Part shown: one piece after another, positions 10,481 to 20,632 of the stretch
Layout: every line of letters begins with the position of its first letter
Position numbering within the stretch: position 1 is the first letter of the stretch
Source of the DNA: Rhizopus arrhizus
Taxonomy: Eukaryota; Mucoromycota; Mucoromycetes; Mucorales; Rhizopodaceae
DNA length: 64,000 nucleotides
Direction of reading: 5' to 3'
Assembly: GCA_024220505.1 (NCBI GenBank)
Contig: JAKZZE010000003.1
Coordinates: 124,001 to 188,000, forward strand
Made by a program: the position numbers and the translations under genes
The notes under the pieces: generated by a model
Database searches by the model: none
The model's input: the letters and a program-made list of their open reading frames with translations, nothing else
What the model was told of the DNA's origin: nothing

Positions 10481-11059
10481 TGTTGTAGAACAGCGTCTGA
10501 TCATAACGGACATTGAATAATCACAACTAAAAGAAGTATATTAAAATTGATAAAAGATAATAATTTAAATCTTTATCAAATAAAATATATTCTTCTTCTT
10601 TTTTATATAAAACTATCACAAATAGATTTATTCTATAAAGTAAACATGAACAATAAATAAGTCATGACCTTTACTATTCATCATTTCTGTAAATGAATAA
10701 TAATGGATCAGGTACCTAGTCAACTTTGATCTGACTGGAGGCATTTCATATAAATATATCTTTCCTCTCAATGAAGACGGGACAATTATCCCAGATCAGT
10801 TAAAGAACAATAAGATCTATAAAAACAACGAATTAAAAATTTTCATAATCGATTCAGTGATCATTCTTCAATCAAACATGTCATTTATTGGATCTACGCT
10901 CATGACTACTCATTTACCCGCCGACTGATAGAAGAATATAAATAGTAGACTTTGTAATGATTTCTTTTTAACAATTAAGATTGTCTTAAATAAAGTTCAG
11001 TCTCAAAAAGTATTCTTTGGTTTTTATCGCTACCTTAATTACTTTACCAGAACATAACA
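10481..11059 (+). repeat. 3' LTR of the Ty3/gypsy element
   Basis: 579 bp, identical to 5063-5641 by direct reading; ends AACA and is followed by the second copy of the target duplication AATCC (11060-11064). Confidence 0.96.
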
Positions 11060-11064
11060 AATCC

Positions 11065-11242
11065 TATTGAGCAGTTTTGGTCTGTTTGTAAGAGCAAAAT
11101 GAAAAGAGAACTCTTGCAAGAAGAAACATTATCCTCAAGAATACGTGATGCATGCAATAGTATTCTTTTGAGTGATCTTAAAGGATTTTGTAGATATTCT
11201 ATGACAAGGTTTGAAGATTGCTTAAATAGAAAACATATTTAA
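11065..11242 (+). pseudogene. DDE-A transposase, 3' part
   Basis: Continues the frame of 3921-5062 across the retrotransposon. It begins with the third base of a Pro codon, then Ile and the catalytic Glu (codon 11069-11071), giving a DD34E spacing from Asp348. About 58 more residues follow (EQFWSVCKSKMKREL ...) to the TAA at 11240-11242. No other lesion is visible. Confidence 0.88.
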
Positions 11243-11277
11243 TAAAGAAAGAATTACACTTAATTAGCATAATTTGA

Positions 11278-11411
11278 CTAATTTATATGCTGAATTTGGC
11301 TAAAAGGATTTTTATTTTTTGGCTAAGATTGCCTCAGGAAAATGGCTAATTGTATTTTTTAAATTCAGCTAATTTTTTCAAAAGTTTGGCGAATAATTTC
11401 TGAAAATAGTG
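11278..11411 (-). repeat. Right terminal inverted repeat of DDE-A
   Basis: Reverse complement of 3730-3864 with few mismatches; it carries the same series of GGCTAA motifs and is followed by TA at 11412-11413. Confidence 0.88.
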
Positions 11412-11439
11412 TATAATAAAATATATGAGTAGTGTTATT

Positions 11440-11870
11440 TTATTGGTTGGCTTGTAGGTTTGTGTTAATTTGAGTTAAGTTTGCTTGTAAAGCTTGATTG
11501 TAAGGTTGTGATTGCCTTGTAAGTTGTTGTTTTATATAGAATTTAAGCAGATGCTTGATAAGTAGTGACCACCAGATCTTATGTGTAAGATCAATACGAT
11601 GTTTCTTGATAGAAGTTAAAGTAGAGTAAAAAGTTTAAGTGAACAGGGACTTTCTTGTTAAAGTTTGTTAATTATTGAGTAAAAATATATGATTTATTTA
11701 AACTGACTAACAATTTCTTCACAAAAAGATGGGATATATATATGAATATTATTTTTTTTTTTTTTTTTTTCTTTTTAGCTTTTCTTATTTTTTTAACATT
11801 TTTTATCTTTTTAATTTTTTTTATCTTTCTGACTTGACTCGGCTAATTTCTGTGTATCCTTATTGCCATT
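11440..11870 (-). repeat. LTR-like unit, second copy
   Basis: Closely similar over about 400 bp to 1250-1705 (ttggcttgtaggtttgtg through gacttgactcggctaat), including the GTGACCACCA element at 11565 and the T-rich block. It abuts the right end of DDE-A. No coding capacity was seen. Confidence 0.65.
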
Positions 11871-12065
11871 TTCGTTACAGTAGAATTGTACTGTCCTTTT
11901 TCTTTGACTAAATGGTTAGGATATTTATATGCTGTAAATTTTTTTTTTTTTTTTTTCTTTTTGACTTTTTTCATTTTTTAGCTTCTTTGTTACACGAGAA
12001 TAATATATACGACAACAGTAATACACATAAAAATGTGTACATCCAAACGATGTAGGAACTTTACC

Positions 12066-12138
12066 CGCCCGATGAGGGGCTCGAACCCTCGACATTGAGA
12101 TTAAAAGTCTCACGCTCTACCAACTGAGCTAACCGGGC
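12066..12138 (-). tRNA. tRNA-Lys (anticodon UUU)
   Basis: On the minus strand a 73-base cloverleaf can be drawn: acceptor GCCCGGT with ATCGGGC (one G-U pair), D arm GCTC...GAGC, anticodon stem TGAGA/TCTCA around loop CTTTTAA (anticodon TTT), variable ATGTC, and T arm GAGGG-TTCGAGC-CCCTC. The discriminator base is G at 12066. No intron and no encoded CCA, as usual for eukaryotes. The A and B box sequences (TTAGCTCAGTTGG and GGTTCGAGCCC) are intact, so the gene should be functional. Confidence 0.96.
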
Positions 12139-13867
12139 CTTTGTTAATACTTTTGTAAAACAATACATGATTATACTATACAAATGACGTCATCACCACT
12201 GCAAATAATTGGTGATTTTCAACGTTATCAGTCATTGACAGTCACTGCTAACATCAAAATTTCAACGTTCTAAATAACTTTGAATAAACGAAAAAATTAA
12301 AATGCTTTGTATTGCACCTTTTTGAATTTTAAAAAAAGATTTAGATGCGAAAAAAATAAAGAAATTTAATAATTTTATTATTTTTTTTGTGGTGTAAGTA
12401 TTCATAGAGTTATTCATGTTTTAAAAAAGTGTCTTTTTTTTCAAATAGTCTCTTTTTGGAAAGCCTGTTCTCATCTATCGTTGAAAGACCGATATTTTCT
12501 TTTTTTATTTTTGAGGGCAAAATGCGGAAAACAAAAGCATTCTGCGATTATTTTGATCAAAAGAATACATATTAGGAAGGCAGTCTGTGCTTTTTAGCTT
12601 AGCTCATTAGAAACGTGTAACAGAACGTAACAAAATAGTTGCGTTTGGGAAAAAAAAAGAAGCTGAAAAATTAAAAGTAAAAAAAAAAAAAAAAAAAAAA
12701 GACAAAGTTAAAGAAAAAGACTGAGTAAAAAAAAAAGAATATAGCAATAAAAGGTTCCTTATTCAAATGAAAACAATAATTTAACAGCAAATATACTTTA
12801 TAGAAATGCAAATGTTTTTGCATTATAACAAAAGGATACATGTGTATTCTAAAAAGAATAAAAAATAAAGAAGCTCTGCTCACATTTTATTACAAGGCAG
12901 TTATAATTAACAAATACAAGCACATTTTTTTTTGTTTTCAAGTAAATAGATTGCTTTATTATTTTTCATGACAAATAATATAAAAGAATATATGTTTTTA
13001 AGCTTATACTAGTTCATTACTTACTTTATGTTTACACATGGGTGTAAATTGCAATTAGCCATTAGCCATTAGAGATGTTAACATTGCCAACTTCCTTTAC
13101 CAAAAAGGGCTTTTCAGCAGCAAGCAGTAATATAAGTTTGGTATTCTTATGGTTTTATCATGTTGGAAAGAACAACTTTGCTCATGAGGCTCATGTTCAT
13201 CATCCGAATGTGTCCCATTAGGAATTCCTAATGTAAAAAAAAAAAAGAAACTGACATTAGACTTGGTTGTTATTTTTCTTTTATAAACTTACATATGATC
13301 AATACTTGAGCATTCTTTTTTATCTTTTGTACCTTTGACATCTAGTATATTCCATGAAACAAAACAAGGGAGAAAAAAAAAAGATATTGTTTTACTGCTA
13401 TAATTTGTTAAGATACCGACTTTTTTTTTATTTCAAGTAAAAAATAAAATAAAATAATACCCTTCATGCTAAACATATTGCATTCAAGTAACAAACCTTG
13501 TTCAAGCAATGTATCAGTTACCTTTTGGGATACCATTAAATGTAAACTATATGAAAAGCAACAGTTTTTGATTTCTAATATGGATAGACATTGAATAAGT
13601 GTAACATTGGTAAAATAAGGCTACAAAAAAGCACTTTTCTTTTTTTTTCTTTTTTTTCTTCTCTTTTTTATAAAAGGTAAGTTCTTAATATTATACAAAT
13701 TGTATTCCTGTTCTAACGGTACTTGTACTTTAGTAATATTGTATTGATTGCTTTCTTTATGGTTTAAATGGTCTTTATAAAGTCTTTTTCCCAGGATTAT
13801 CATTGCTTCTTCTTTTACTTGTTGGTATAAGCCTGACTAGTGTCTTTTTTTCTTTTCTTTTTTTTTT

Positions 13868-14072
13868 CATGGTCCATCTAAAGCAAGGTACTATTACTTT
13901 TACTACATACACTCAATAGCTAATAATTATTATAGATGCGTGCTGCTTTTTTAGTCTTTGTATACGCTTAGCTAGTTTTCTTCCCATGGTCTATCTAAAG
14001 AAAGGTACTATTACTTTTACTACATATACACGATAGCTAATAATTGTCATAGATGAATGCTGCTCTGTTTTG
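13868..14072. repeat. Direct duplication of about 85 bp
   Basis: The segments at about 13868-13953 and 13986-14072 share catggtc(c/t)atctaaag.aaggtactattacttttactacata through the tagatg..tgctgct end, with roughly 10% differences. It is a simple tandem duplication with a short spacer; no function is apparent. Confidence 0.75.
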
Positions 14073-14442
14073 GCCTCTTCTATCTCTTTTCTGTCTTTGC
14101 TTTGGTTCTTAAGTACTGATGTCTTTTCATTTGCTTTGAGTGCCCAAGTCCTTGAATTCTTGAATCCTTATGTCTTTGAATCCTTGGGCTCGGCTTTTTT
14201 TTTCTTTTTTTTTTTTCTTTGAAAAATTTTAAAGTTCCACGAGATTAATTGATGTATTTTTAGATTAGATGCTGCTATTCTGGTGACATTAGGTAAGTCA
14301 AGTAAACTGCTAAAACGCTACAAGCAAAGAAATACTATGTATTGTTATTATTATTTTATTTAAATAAAAAAAAAAGCTATTTTTTATAAACCAAATCCCT
14401 ATTTTTTTGTATATATAAAGCAATATTTATTGTAATATGAAT

Positions 14443-14539
14443 GGTCAATAAAGAAGTATATAAGCTATAGAAGTGGTCAATAAAGAAGTATATAAGCTAT
14501 ATGAGTGGTTCATAAAGAAGTATATAAGGCAATATGAGC
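14443..14539. repeat. 32-bp tandem repeat, three units plus a partial fourth
   Basis: Units start at 14443, 14475, 14507 and (partial) 14540, each beginning ggt(c/t)(a/c/g)ataaagaagtatataag. Units one and two differ by only a few bases; the fourth fades after about 15 bp. Confidence 0.85.
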
Positions 14540-16093
14540 GGTCGATAAAAGAACAAAAAGACATATAAAGTAATGTTTTAAAACGTATCATTCGTTGCTC
14601 AAACGTTGACTGGTATTAATTGAAACGTAAAAAATGGTTCGGTAAAAGAACACTAAATGGCCTCCTCTTGCTTGCGTAAAAGTTATTTAACGCTTACTGA
14701 ACTGCATCGAAAATCGTTTAAAAGAGCAATAAAATTCCGCGGATTTGCGTTAAACTTCGCGTAGTTGCGCTCATTTATGCTAAAAAACTACGTTTAATAT
14801 CTCCAATTATTTGCAGTGTGCACACTGCACCCAATCACCGTTATCCAAGTTGATAAAGTTGATCTTTTTTGATAGTGGTAATTCTATTAAATGAGTGAGA
14901 ACTCGGATTTAAATGTTAGAAAGCTGATTTTTATATCAGAAGAAAGCTTGAAAAAAATAGATTGTAAATCTATGAAAATAATCAAAAGTATATAATATGT
15001 TTGTTGAATAAAAAGACATTGTATTTTTTAAAAAAATAAATAATTTTCTGTTGTGCTACATGATGCCATACAAGATTACAAATTGGGAAGACTATGCTTT
15101 TTCAACTTCAGTGCAATATTTTTTAACTTCAACAAAGATCGAAAACACAGTTCTATTGGCCTACAAGCTCGGAAATCCAAGTGATTGAGTCGTGGCGTTT
15201 TCTTTTCAAGCATTCTTCGGTTCTCATGTCGTATTTTACCAAAAAAAAAACTTTGTTTAATACAAAAGGAGATTTATTTTGGTTACTAATGAACAAAAAA
15301 AAAAAAAAAAAGAAAGAGTAAAGAGGCACATATGAATAAGAGGGATGAAACTCTTATATAAGTGCATAATATCGCTATAATAATAAGTATAAAAGTATGT
15401 GTTTATAAATTGGAACAAAAAAAAAAGAATGTGAATATGGTAGAAAATTTAAGAGATTGAATAAAATATATAAAAAAAAGAAGGATTCTTTTGGCTCTAA
15501 AGAAGTTAAACTTGTTTTAAAGCTGAAAAAGATATGTTTTAAATAGTAAGATCACGGCATAAAAAAGACAGAGTATTTTTGATAATCATTTTTATTTTTT
15601 GAGAGTAAAGAAAAAAAAGGTGGCAACGGAATGAATGTCTATTATGCTACACGTCTTGAGATTTCTATGAAAAGATTAAAAAACAAAGAAAAAGTATATT
15701 GATACTGAGTACATTTGAAAAAAAAAAAGTTGCAATGTTGAAATTGTTAAAAAAAAAAAATTACATTCCCAGCATTGACATTACAAAAGGAAACTCCATT
15801 CAAATGTATTGTTTAAACTTGAATAAAAAAAAGGAGTGTTTTAAATTTGGGTTTTAAAAAAAAGTACTTTAGAAATTTTTTCATTAAAAAAAAATAAAAG
15901 TGGACCAAATATGACGAAGGTGGAAAGCATCAAACAGAAATCTAAAATAAGATTCAAAGACCACAATACAAACGGCAAACTGATTTAATCTGTAGCCAAA
16001 TCTAGAATGAAACAAAGGTAAAAAAAATTAAATTTAAAGATCTAAACACCGCTTTCGTTTTTTTTTGTTTTATTTATTTCACAGGTTTTTTTT

Positions 16094-16462
16094 TTAAAGC
16101 AGCAAGTTGATTTCATCCAGCTCTATTTCACCACCAAAAGCCCAAGCGATACTCTCTTCAGTTATATTTTCTTTTTTGATGAAGTCAGGAACAGGCAACG
16201 AGCATTTTCTTTGTATACGAGGAAGAAATTGGATGCTGTTATTTCCAGTTCTTTGCCTCTTTGCTTTGTCACTTGCTATCTGATCATCCAACAGCTTAAA
16301 AAATTCGGTACACTGAATATTGGATAATTAGTTGATTGCGCTTAAAAAGATATTAATTAAACTTACAGCAGGTGATCTGTACTTTGGTACGCGAACTTCA
16401 AAATAATCAACTGTTTTCTTGCACAAGACAGACATACGTTCCTTTTCAGTAAAAGGAGCCAT
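16094..16462 (-). CDS. Small two-exon protein of unknown function (104 aa)
   Basis: Exon 1 is 16367-16462 (start ATG at 16460-16462, MAPFTEKERMSVLCKKTVDY...), exon 2 is 16094-16312. The intron (16313-16366) has a GTAAGT donor, a CTAAT-type branch sequence and a CAG acceptor, and both exons are in phase 0, giving 104 residues. The sequence is hydrophilic with a basic patch (DKAKRQRTG) and an acidic, hydrophobic C-terminus (GGEIELDEINLLL). I recognise no domain, signal peptide or membrane segment. The consistent splice structure is the main support for a real gene. An additional upstream exon cannot be excluded. Confidence 0.6.
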
Positions 16463-16742
16463 TCTGAGATATTTGCAGATAATAAAGTGAGAAAAAAGAA
16501 AGGAAATAGTACTTGAAAACTAGTGAATGAGTCTCTATGTAACCTCTTTATTAGATTTCAAGACGAGAGAGAGAACCCATTTAATCAAACTACGCCTTTA
16601 TATAGGAAATGAAATTATTCAGGGACCGAAGTGAGTTCAAGGTCAATTTTAGTATTGAGCTTGAACAATATAAACATTGTATATGAGCTTTTAAGGAATA
16701 TGTAATAAGTAATATTATGTATTCAGTACTTGTTATTTCTTA

Positions 16743-18412
16743 CAGTGGCCAGCAAAACCGTTCGCACAAAACGTATTTTTTTCTTTCTACGCCTTTTACG
16801 ACATAATACCTCTATTACGCGCTACCTATAATACATATTGCCTCAAAGTACAAACTCTTGGCTTTCTAATGACGTATAATATGTCACCCTACACGCAGCC
16901 TAACCAGTACTACGGACAATCAAAACTCAAAGGTACATTCGAACGGTTTTGCGGCCATATGTTTTGAAATCAAAATGTGCTAAAATAGATTTATTTAATA
17001 TCCAATATAAAGGCCATCAGCCTCAATAACTGCACGGCATCGCTCTGGCATACTTTTAATAAACGTTCGGCATCCTTCAGCTGTGATTTGGTACCAAGTA
17101 TGTCCTATACGGTCCCATAGCTCATGTATACCGCATGGAGGACAGTCATAGTTCCTAAACAACCGTCTTTTACGCAATTGCCACATGTTTTCGATTGGGT
17201 TTAAGTCCGGTGATTGTGGTGGCCATTTCATTACATGAAATCCTTGCTCGTTTAGCCATTTTGATACGACTTTAGCTGTATGTTTGGGGTCGTTGTCCTG
17301 CATAAAGATGAATTGATTGGTAGATTTTCCACTTTCTTCCATATACCAAGCCAAAGACTTTATCAAATCATCTTGTAAAACCTCCAAATAGACATACTTT
17401 GTCATGCACTTGCCCACATCCACAATATAGCCTGGGCCATACCAGCTAATACAGCTCCATACCATTATAAAACCTCCTCCATGCTTCACTGTCTCACGAA
17501 CCTGATGCTTTTTTAACGGTTTACCTGACACTTCCCATGCATAAGACTTTCCGTCGGATCCAAAACGGTTGACTTTGGTTTCGTCAGACCATATGACGTT
17601 CATCCAATCGTTTATTGTCCAGTCAATGTGCTGACGAGCCCATTGGAGCCTCCTCTTTCTATTTCTTTCATTGATTAAAGGTTTCTTTGGCTTGACAAAC
17701 GAGACCAAATCAGCATCTTTTAATGCCCTACGTACGGTATCTACAGAAACTGACTTGCCCAGGTTCTGCTCCAACGACTGCTGTGCTTGTACAGCGTTTT
17801 TGAGTCCATCTGCTGTTACAGCGCGAACGAGATGTTGCTGCTCCCGTTTAGTGAGCGCTTTTGGTCTGCCACCCTTGTCATTTCTAGCAGGCAAACCTAA
17901 TTCTAAGCGAATCTTATGAACAGTAGATGATGATACTTTGACTATCTTTGCAATTTTGTGATAAGAAAAGCCTTGACGAAGGTAAAACTCAATGGTGTTC
18001 TTGCGATCTTCTGTCAATGGTTGCATGTTGGCTAATTACTTGGTAGATGTCGAGATGTCGAAATGAGAATGTATGAATGACAAAAGAAAAAAAGTAGAAA
18101 AATAATGCGCAGTGATGAATTAGTAAGCAGCGAAAGTTCTGGAAGGATTGGAGGGTGCAGTGACTGCGTTTACCGCAATCGACCAACACGTAAAACATGG
18201 CCGCAAAACCGTTCGAATGTACCTTTGAGTTTTGATTGTCCGTAGTACTGGTTAGGCTGCGTGTAGGGTGACATATTATACGTCATTAGAAAGCCAAGAG
18301 TTTGTACTTTGAGGCAATATGTATTATAGGTAGCGCGTAATAGAGGTATTATGTCGTAAAAGGCGTAGAAAGAAAAAAATACATTTTGTGCGAACGGTTT
18401 TGCTGGCCACTG
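16743..18412 (-). mobile_element. Complete Tc1-type transposon (Tc1-1)
   Basis: Inverted repeats of 216 bp (16743-16958 and 18197-18412) begin CAGTGGCCAGCAAAACCG, and TA flanks each end (16741-16742, 18413-18414). The two repeats are nearly identical, suggesting a recent insertion. The single gene inside is an intact transposase. The element sits in the last codons of the gene at 18324-19445: joining the flanks at one TA restores a stop two codons later. Confidence 0.95.
16995..18026 (-). CDS. Tc1-family DD34E transposase
   Basis: 343 residues, the usual length for Tc1 transposases. An N-terminal paired-type helix-turn-helix region (FSYHKIAKIVKVSSSTVHKI, about 20-39) is followed by GRPKALTKRE and a second helical region. 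Catalytic residues: Asp148 in WSDETK, Asp244 in MQDNDPKHT and Glu279 in NPIENMW, with 34 residues between the last two. GGGFIMVW (183-190) is the Gly-rich box. No stops or frameshifts are seen. The gene is transcribed within the element, which is inserted opposite no other intact gene. It is probably competent for transposition, judged only from sequence. Confidence 0.95.
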   Translation of the reverse strand: MQPLTEDRKNTIEFYLRQGFSYHKIAKIVKVSSSTVHKIRLELGLPARNDKGGRPKALTKREQQHLVRAVTADGLKNAVQAQQSLEQNLGKSVSVDTVRRALKDADLVSFVKPKKPLINERNRKRRLQWARQHIDWTINDWMNVIWSDETKVNRFGSDGKSYAWEVSGKPLKKHQVRETVKHGGGFIMVWSCISWYGPGYIVDVGKCMTKYVYLEVLQDDLIKSLAWYMEESGKSTNQFIFMQDNDPKHTAKVVSKWLNEQGFHVMKWPPQSPDLNPIENMWQLRKRRLFRNYDCPPCGIHELWDRIGHTWYQITAEGCRTFIKSMPERCRAVIEADGLYIGY

Positions 18413-19445
18413 TATATAAGATCTGAGTAATCTCATACGAATAATAATATTTAATGAGGTAAATACGACACATTCTATCTGGATTTTGCTCCAGAAGAAT
18501 TTCCTCCACCTTGTCGATTGTATCATTGTTGTACATGTCTTCTTCTTCAGACATGTATTGCTGTTGAAGCAAATACTCACAGTTTGGATAGTTTTCGTAA
18601 ACGCCTTGATCCTTGTACTGCTCGTATATAGCCTTACGAGCTCTTGTTTTCTAAAAAAGCAAAGTTAGTTATGCAAGTACAATACTTTATGTAGCACTTA
18701 CAGCACTTCTACGAGTGACTTTTGCTGCTTTTCGTTTTCTTATAAATTCTTCAACTGGATCTTCCTCTTCACCCGTGGATATTCCCGCCTTCTTTGTATA
18801 ATATTGGCGCTCGAGGTACTTGCGCAAATCGCGGTTGTTGGTATTTTTATATGAATAATGGCTATTCACATAATCCTGCAGCAACTTAAATACTCTTTGA
18901 TTTTCAGCAGACTTCAGAGACTTTTCAAGGATATACTGAGACGATGGTGGCAGGTTGTTGTAGTGATTTCTCACAGCATCCTATATTTCAGAGAAAAGCG
19001 ATTAGTCTATTTGTTTAATATTGAATTTTAATGCTCTTACTTTAACAGCAGTAGCAATCGGCTTTGCGCCTTTGCCTGATTCTGCTTCAAGCTCATCGTA
19101 TGCTTATTTGAGCTTGCTGTATGCTACTTGTAAGGCCCGCTTTTCCTCTTGCTCTTTTCGAAGCATCTCTTTCAAACCATCGTTTTCTTTTCTGAGCTCC
19201 ATATAAATGGAAAAAGAAAGAGATACTTCATCAGTCTCCATGTCTTCGGCTTCACGCATTCGCTTCTGAACATGGGTCATGGGAGGAAAGCCAGGCCTAG
19301 GATAGGCAAAGCTATCAGGAATGACATCGCTTGAAGCAAGCTCAGGAACAACAACACGAGAAGGAACAGCGATTGGTTGCCCAACAGAGTTAGAGCCACG
19401 AGCATTGGCAGGAGCAGGGTTGAATTGAATACCACGATCAGACAT
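18324..19445 (-). pseudogene. Three-exon gene of unknown function, with an in-frame stop and a 3' end altered by Tc1-1
   Basis: Exon 1 19041-19445 (MSDRGIQFNPAPANARGSNS...), exon 2 18702-18980, exon 3 from 18650 downward. Donors and acceptors are GT-AG, and all junctions are phase 0. Codon 19104-19106 is TAA inside YSKLK-stop-AYDELEAES; a single C-to-T change of CAA would explain it. The exon runs into the Tc1-1 inverted repeat at 18412, so the present C-terminus is about 29 transposon-derived residues ending at 18324; before insertion the stop lay two codons past the junction. The protein is charged, probably coiled coil around residues 85-120, with no domain I recognise. It may be an expressed gene with a recoded or mis-sequenced stop, but decay is the simpler reading. 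Confidence 0.6.
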
Positions 19446-20245
19446 ATTGTTATAAGAGTAATTTGAAATAAAGATAAGTGAGCTTGGCATCAAAATTGAA
19501 TCTTTCTTAAATATCATCGAGTTTACAATGAAACTCAGTCTTAGTATAGCAAGAAAAAAAAATATAAAAAGATTTCCTTTTCGAAATTTTGTTCCTTTTT
19601 TTTCTTCTTGTTCAGCAATTTCCTTCTTCAACATCGCTCCGGTTATCGCAAAGTAAGTAAAAAAAAAAAAAAAAAAAAAAAAAGAAAAAGGAAAAAGAAA
19701 AAGAAAAAAAGAAAACTTTAGTTCTAACATGCTGTAGTAGGCATTCATACATGTATTCACGGCTACTGTAGTTCCTTTGGTTCTTTGCATATCTGCTCAA
19801 AAGGTAAATACATTCATATCTTTCAGCAATCTTTATTAAAAGTAAAATTAGCTTCCTTTAGTTCGTGGCTGAAGCTTTATGAATGTCTTGGCATCCTGTT
19901 TTGTTAGTAAAAGAGCTTTAAGGTAAATAAATCAAGTATACCATGGTTTACTTTTATTAATGTTTTATTTTATACAACTTTAGATTCTTTGGCTTCTGTT
20001 GTTCCATGATGTCTATAACCTCTTATAGCTTTGGATTCTTTTTACTACTGGCGTGCTTTTCTTTATGGGCTTTATTTACTGCGCTCTTTTGTTTGCTGCT
20101 TCTATGGTCAAGGTAAGTGTATTTTCATTTTTTTTTTTTTGCATCTACTGTTTAAGTTTTTATATTTAATCGTTTCCATGGATCCCCTGCTCGCTTCCCC
20201 TCCTTCCCCTACCCTTTTGTAATACTGGAATGAATCAATAATATA
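19446..20245. other. Intergenic DNA with homopolymers and a possible membrane-peptide exon
   Basis: It contains a long A tract (about 19660-19683) and purine-rich DNA. On the plus strand a 34-35-codon frame starts near 20008 (ATGATGTCTATAACC), is strongly hydrophobic (FGFFLLLACFSLWALF) and ends at a good donor (AAG|GTAAGT at about 20112-20115). No partner exon was found before the transposon at 20246, so I do not call a gene. Confidence 0.3.
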
Positions 20246-20632
20246 CAGTAGCGGACAAAACTGGTGCACAAAAATTAAAATCAACATTGTATCTCCGCCA
20301 TATGTCTGCGACTTTTGTAGCATATACCATCTGAAAGACAGTCCAAAATATGCATTATGTTATGTAAACCGGAACTGTACCGGACATCCCCCAGGCATAA
20401 GGTCATTTTTAGTGATTTTTTGCATATTTCAATTTTCGCCAAAAATGTGGTGCTTGTCTAGCCTTCTTTCAATTTTCCCCATATCTCTCCCGTTTGCTTT
20501 CAGATTTCACCGCATATTAGTGAATTTTAGTAGCTCTTAAAAAATATATAAAACCGTAGTTATTTTGTATTTCCCATTGAATTCCCCCTTTTGTTTTTAC
20601 CCTATTCACTATAACAAAGTACTAGCCTTATA
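20246..20632 (+). repeat. 387-bp duplicate of the left end of the adjacent Tc1-like element
   Basis: This stretch and 20633-21019 are near-identical tandem copies (a very few differences). Both start CAGTAGCGGACAAAACTGG after TA. It is a tandem duplication of a transposon end, or the remains of a second element lacking its interior. Confidence 0.9.

Larger units (their letters stand above)
5063..11059 (+). mobile_element. Complete Ty3/gypsy chromovirus-type LTR retrotransposon
   Basis: The 5,997-bp element has two 579-bp LTRs (5063-5641 and 10481-11059) that I read as identical base for base. They begin TGTTG and end TAACA. The 5-bp target duplication AATCC is at 5058-5062 and 11060-11064. 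A single 1,594-codon gag-pol frame fills the interior, and a purine tract precedes the 3' LTR. Identical LTRs and an open frame mean a recent and possibly still active insertion. Solo LTRs of related families with the same 5-bp duplication size occur at 22732-23298, 30251-30665 and 39875-42009. Confidence 0.96.
3730..11411 (+). mobile_element. IS630/Tc1-type DDE transposon (element DDE-A), split by an LTR retrotransposon
   Basis: Terminal inverted repeats of about 135 bp (3730-3864 and 11278-11411) begin CACTATTTTC and are flanked by TA at 3728-3729 and 11412-11413, the target duplication typical of the IS630-Tc1-mariner superfamily. Removing the inserted Ty3/gypsy element (5063-11059) and one copy of its 5-bp duplication leaves a 1,680-bp element with a single transposase gene. 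The left end contains the TAGC(C/T) motif five times at 3771, 3794, 3817, 3840 and 3862, a spacing of 22-23 bp, mirrored in the right end. The DNA outside both ends resembles the LTR-like cluster, so the element probably landed in older repeat DNA. Confidence 0.9.
12139..16093. other. AT-rich intergenic DNA without a convincing gene
   Basis: About 4 kb rich in A and T homopolymers. Several short open frames exist (for example on the minus strand between 13080 and 13810) with acceptor-like and donor-like sites, but no combination gives a consistent multi-exon protein. Two small repeat structures, at 13868-14072 and 14443-14539, are listed separately. Confidence 0.5.

Noticed and set aside
12671..12883. 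70-codon minus-strand frame rich in Phe
   Set aside because: Translation of a poly(A)/poly(T) tract, no coding features.
13080..13810. Possible multi-exon minus-strand gene with acceptor and donor sites
   Set aside because: Several open stretches exist (for example IPNGTHSDDEHEPHEQ and NVTLIQCLSILEIKN), but no set of splice sites joins them in frame without stops.
19446..19790. N-terminal extension of the 18.3-19.4 kb gene through an A/T tract
   Set aside because: The extension is low-complexity Phe/Lys-rich translation of homopolymers; the ATG at 19445 starts normal sequence.
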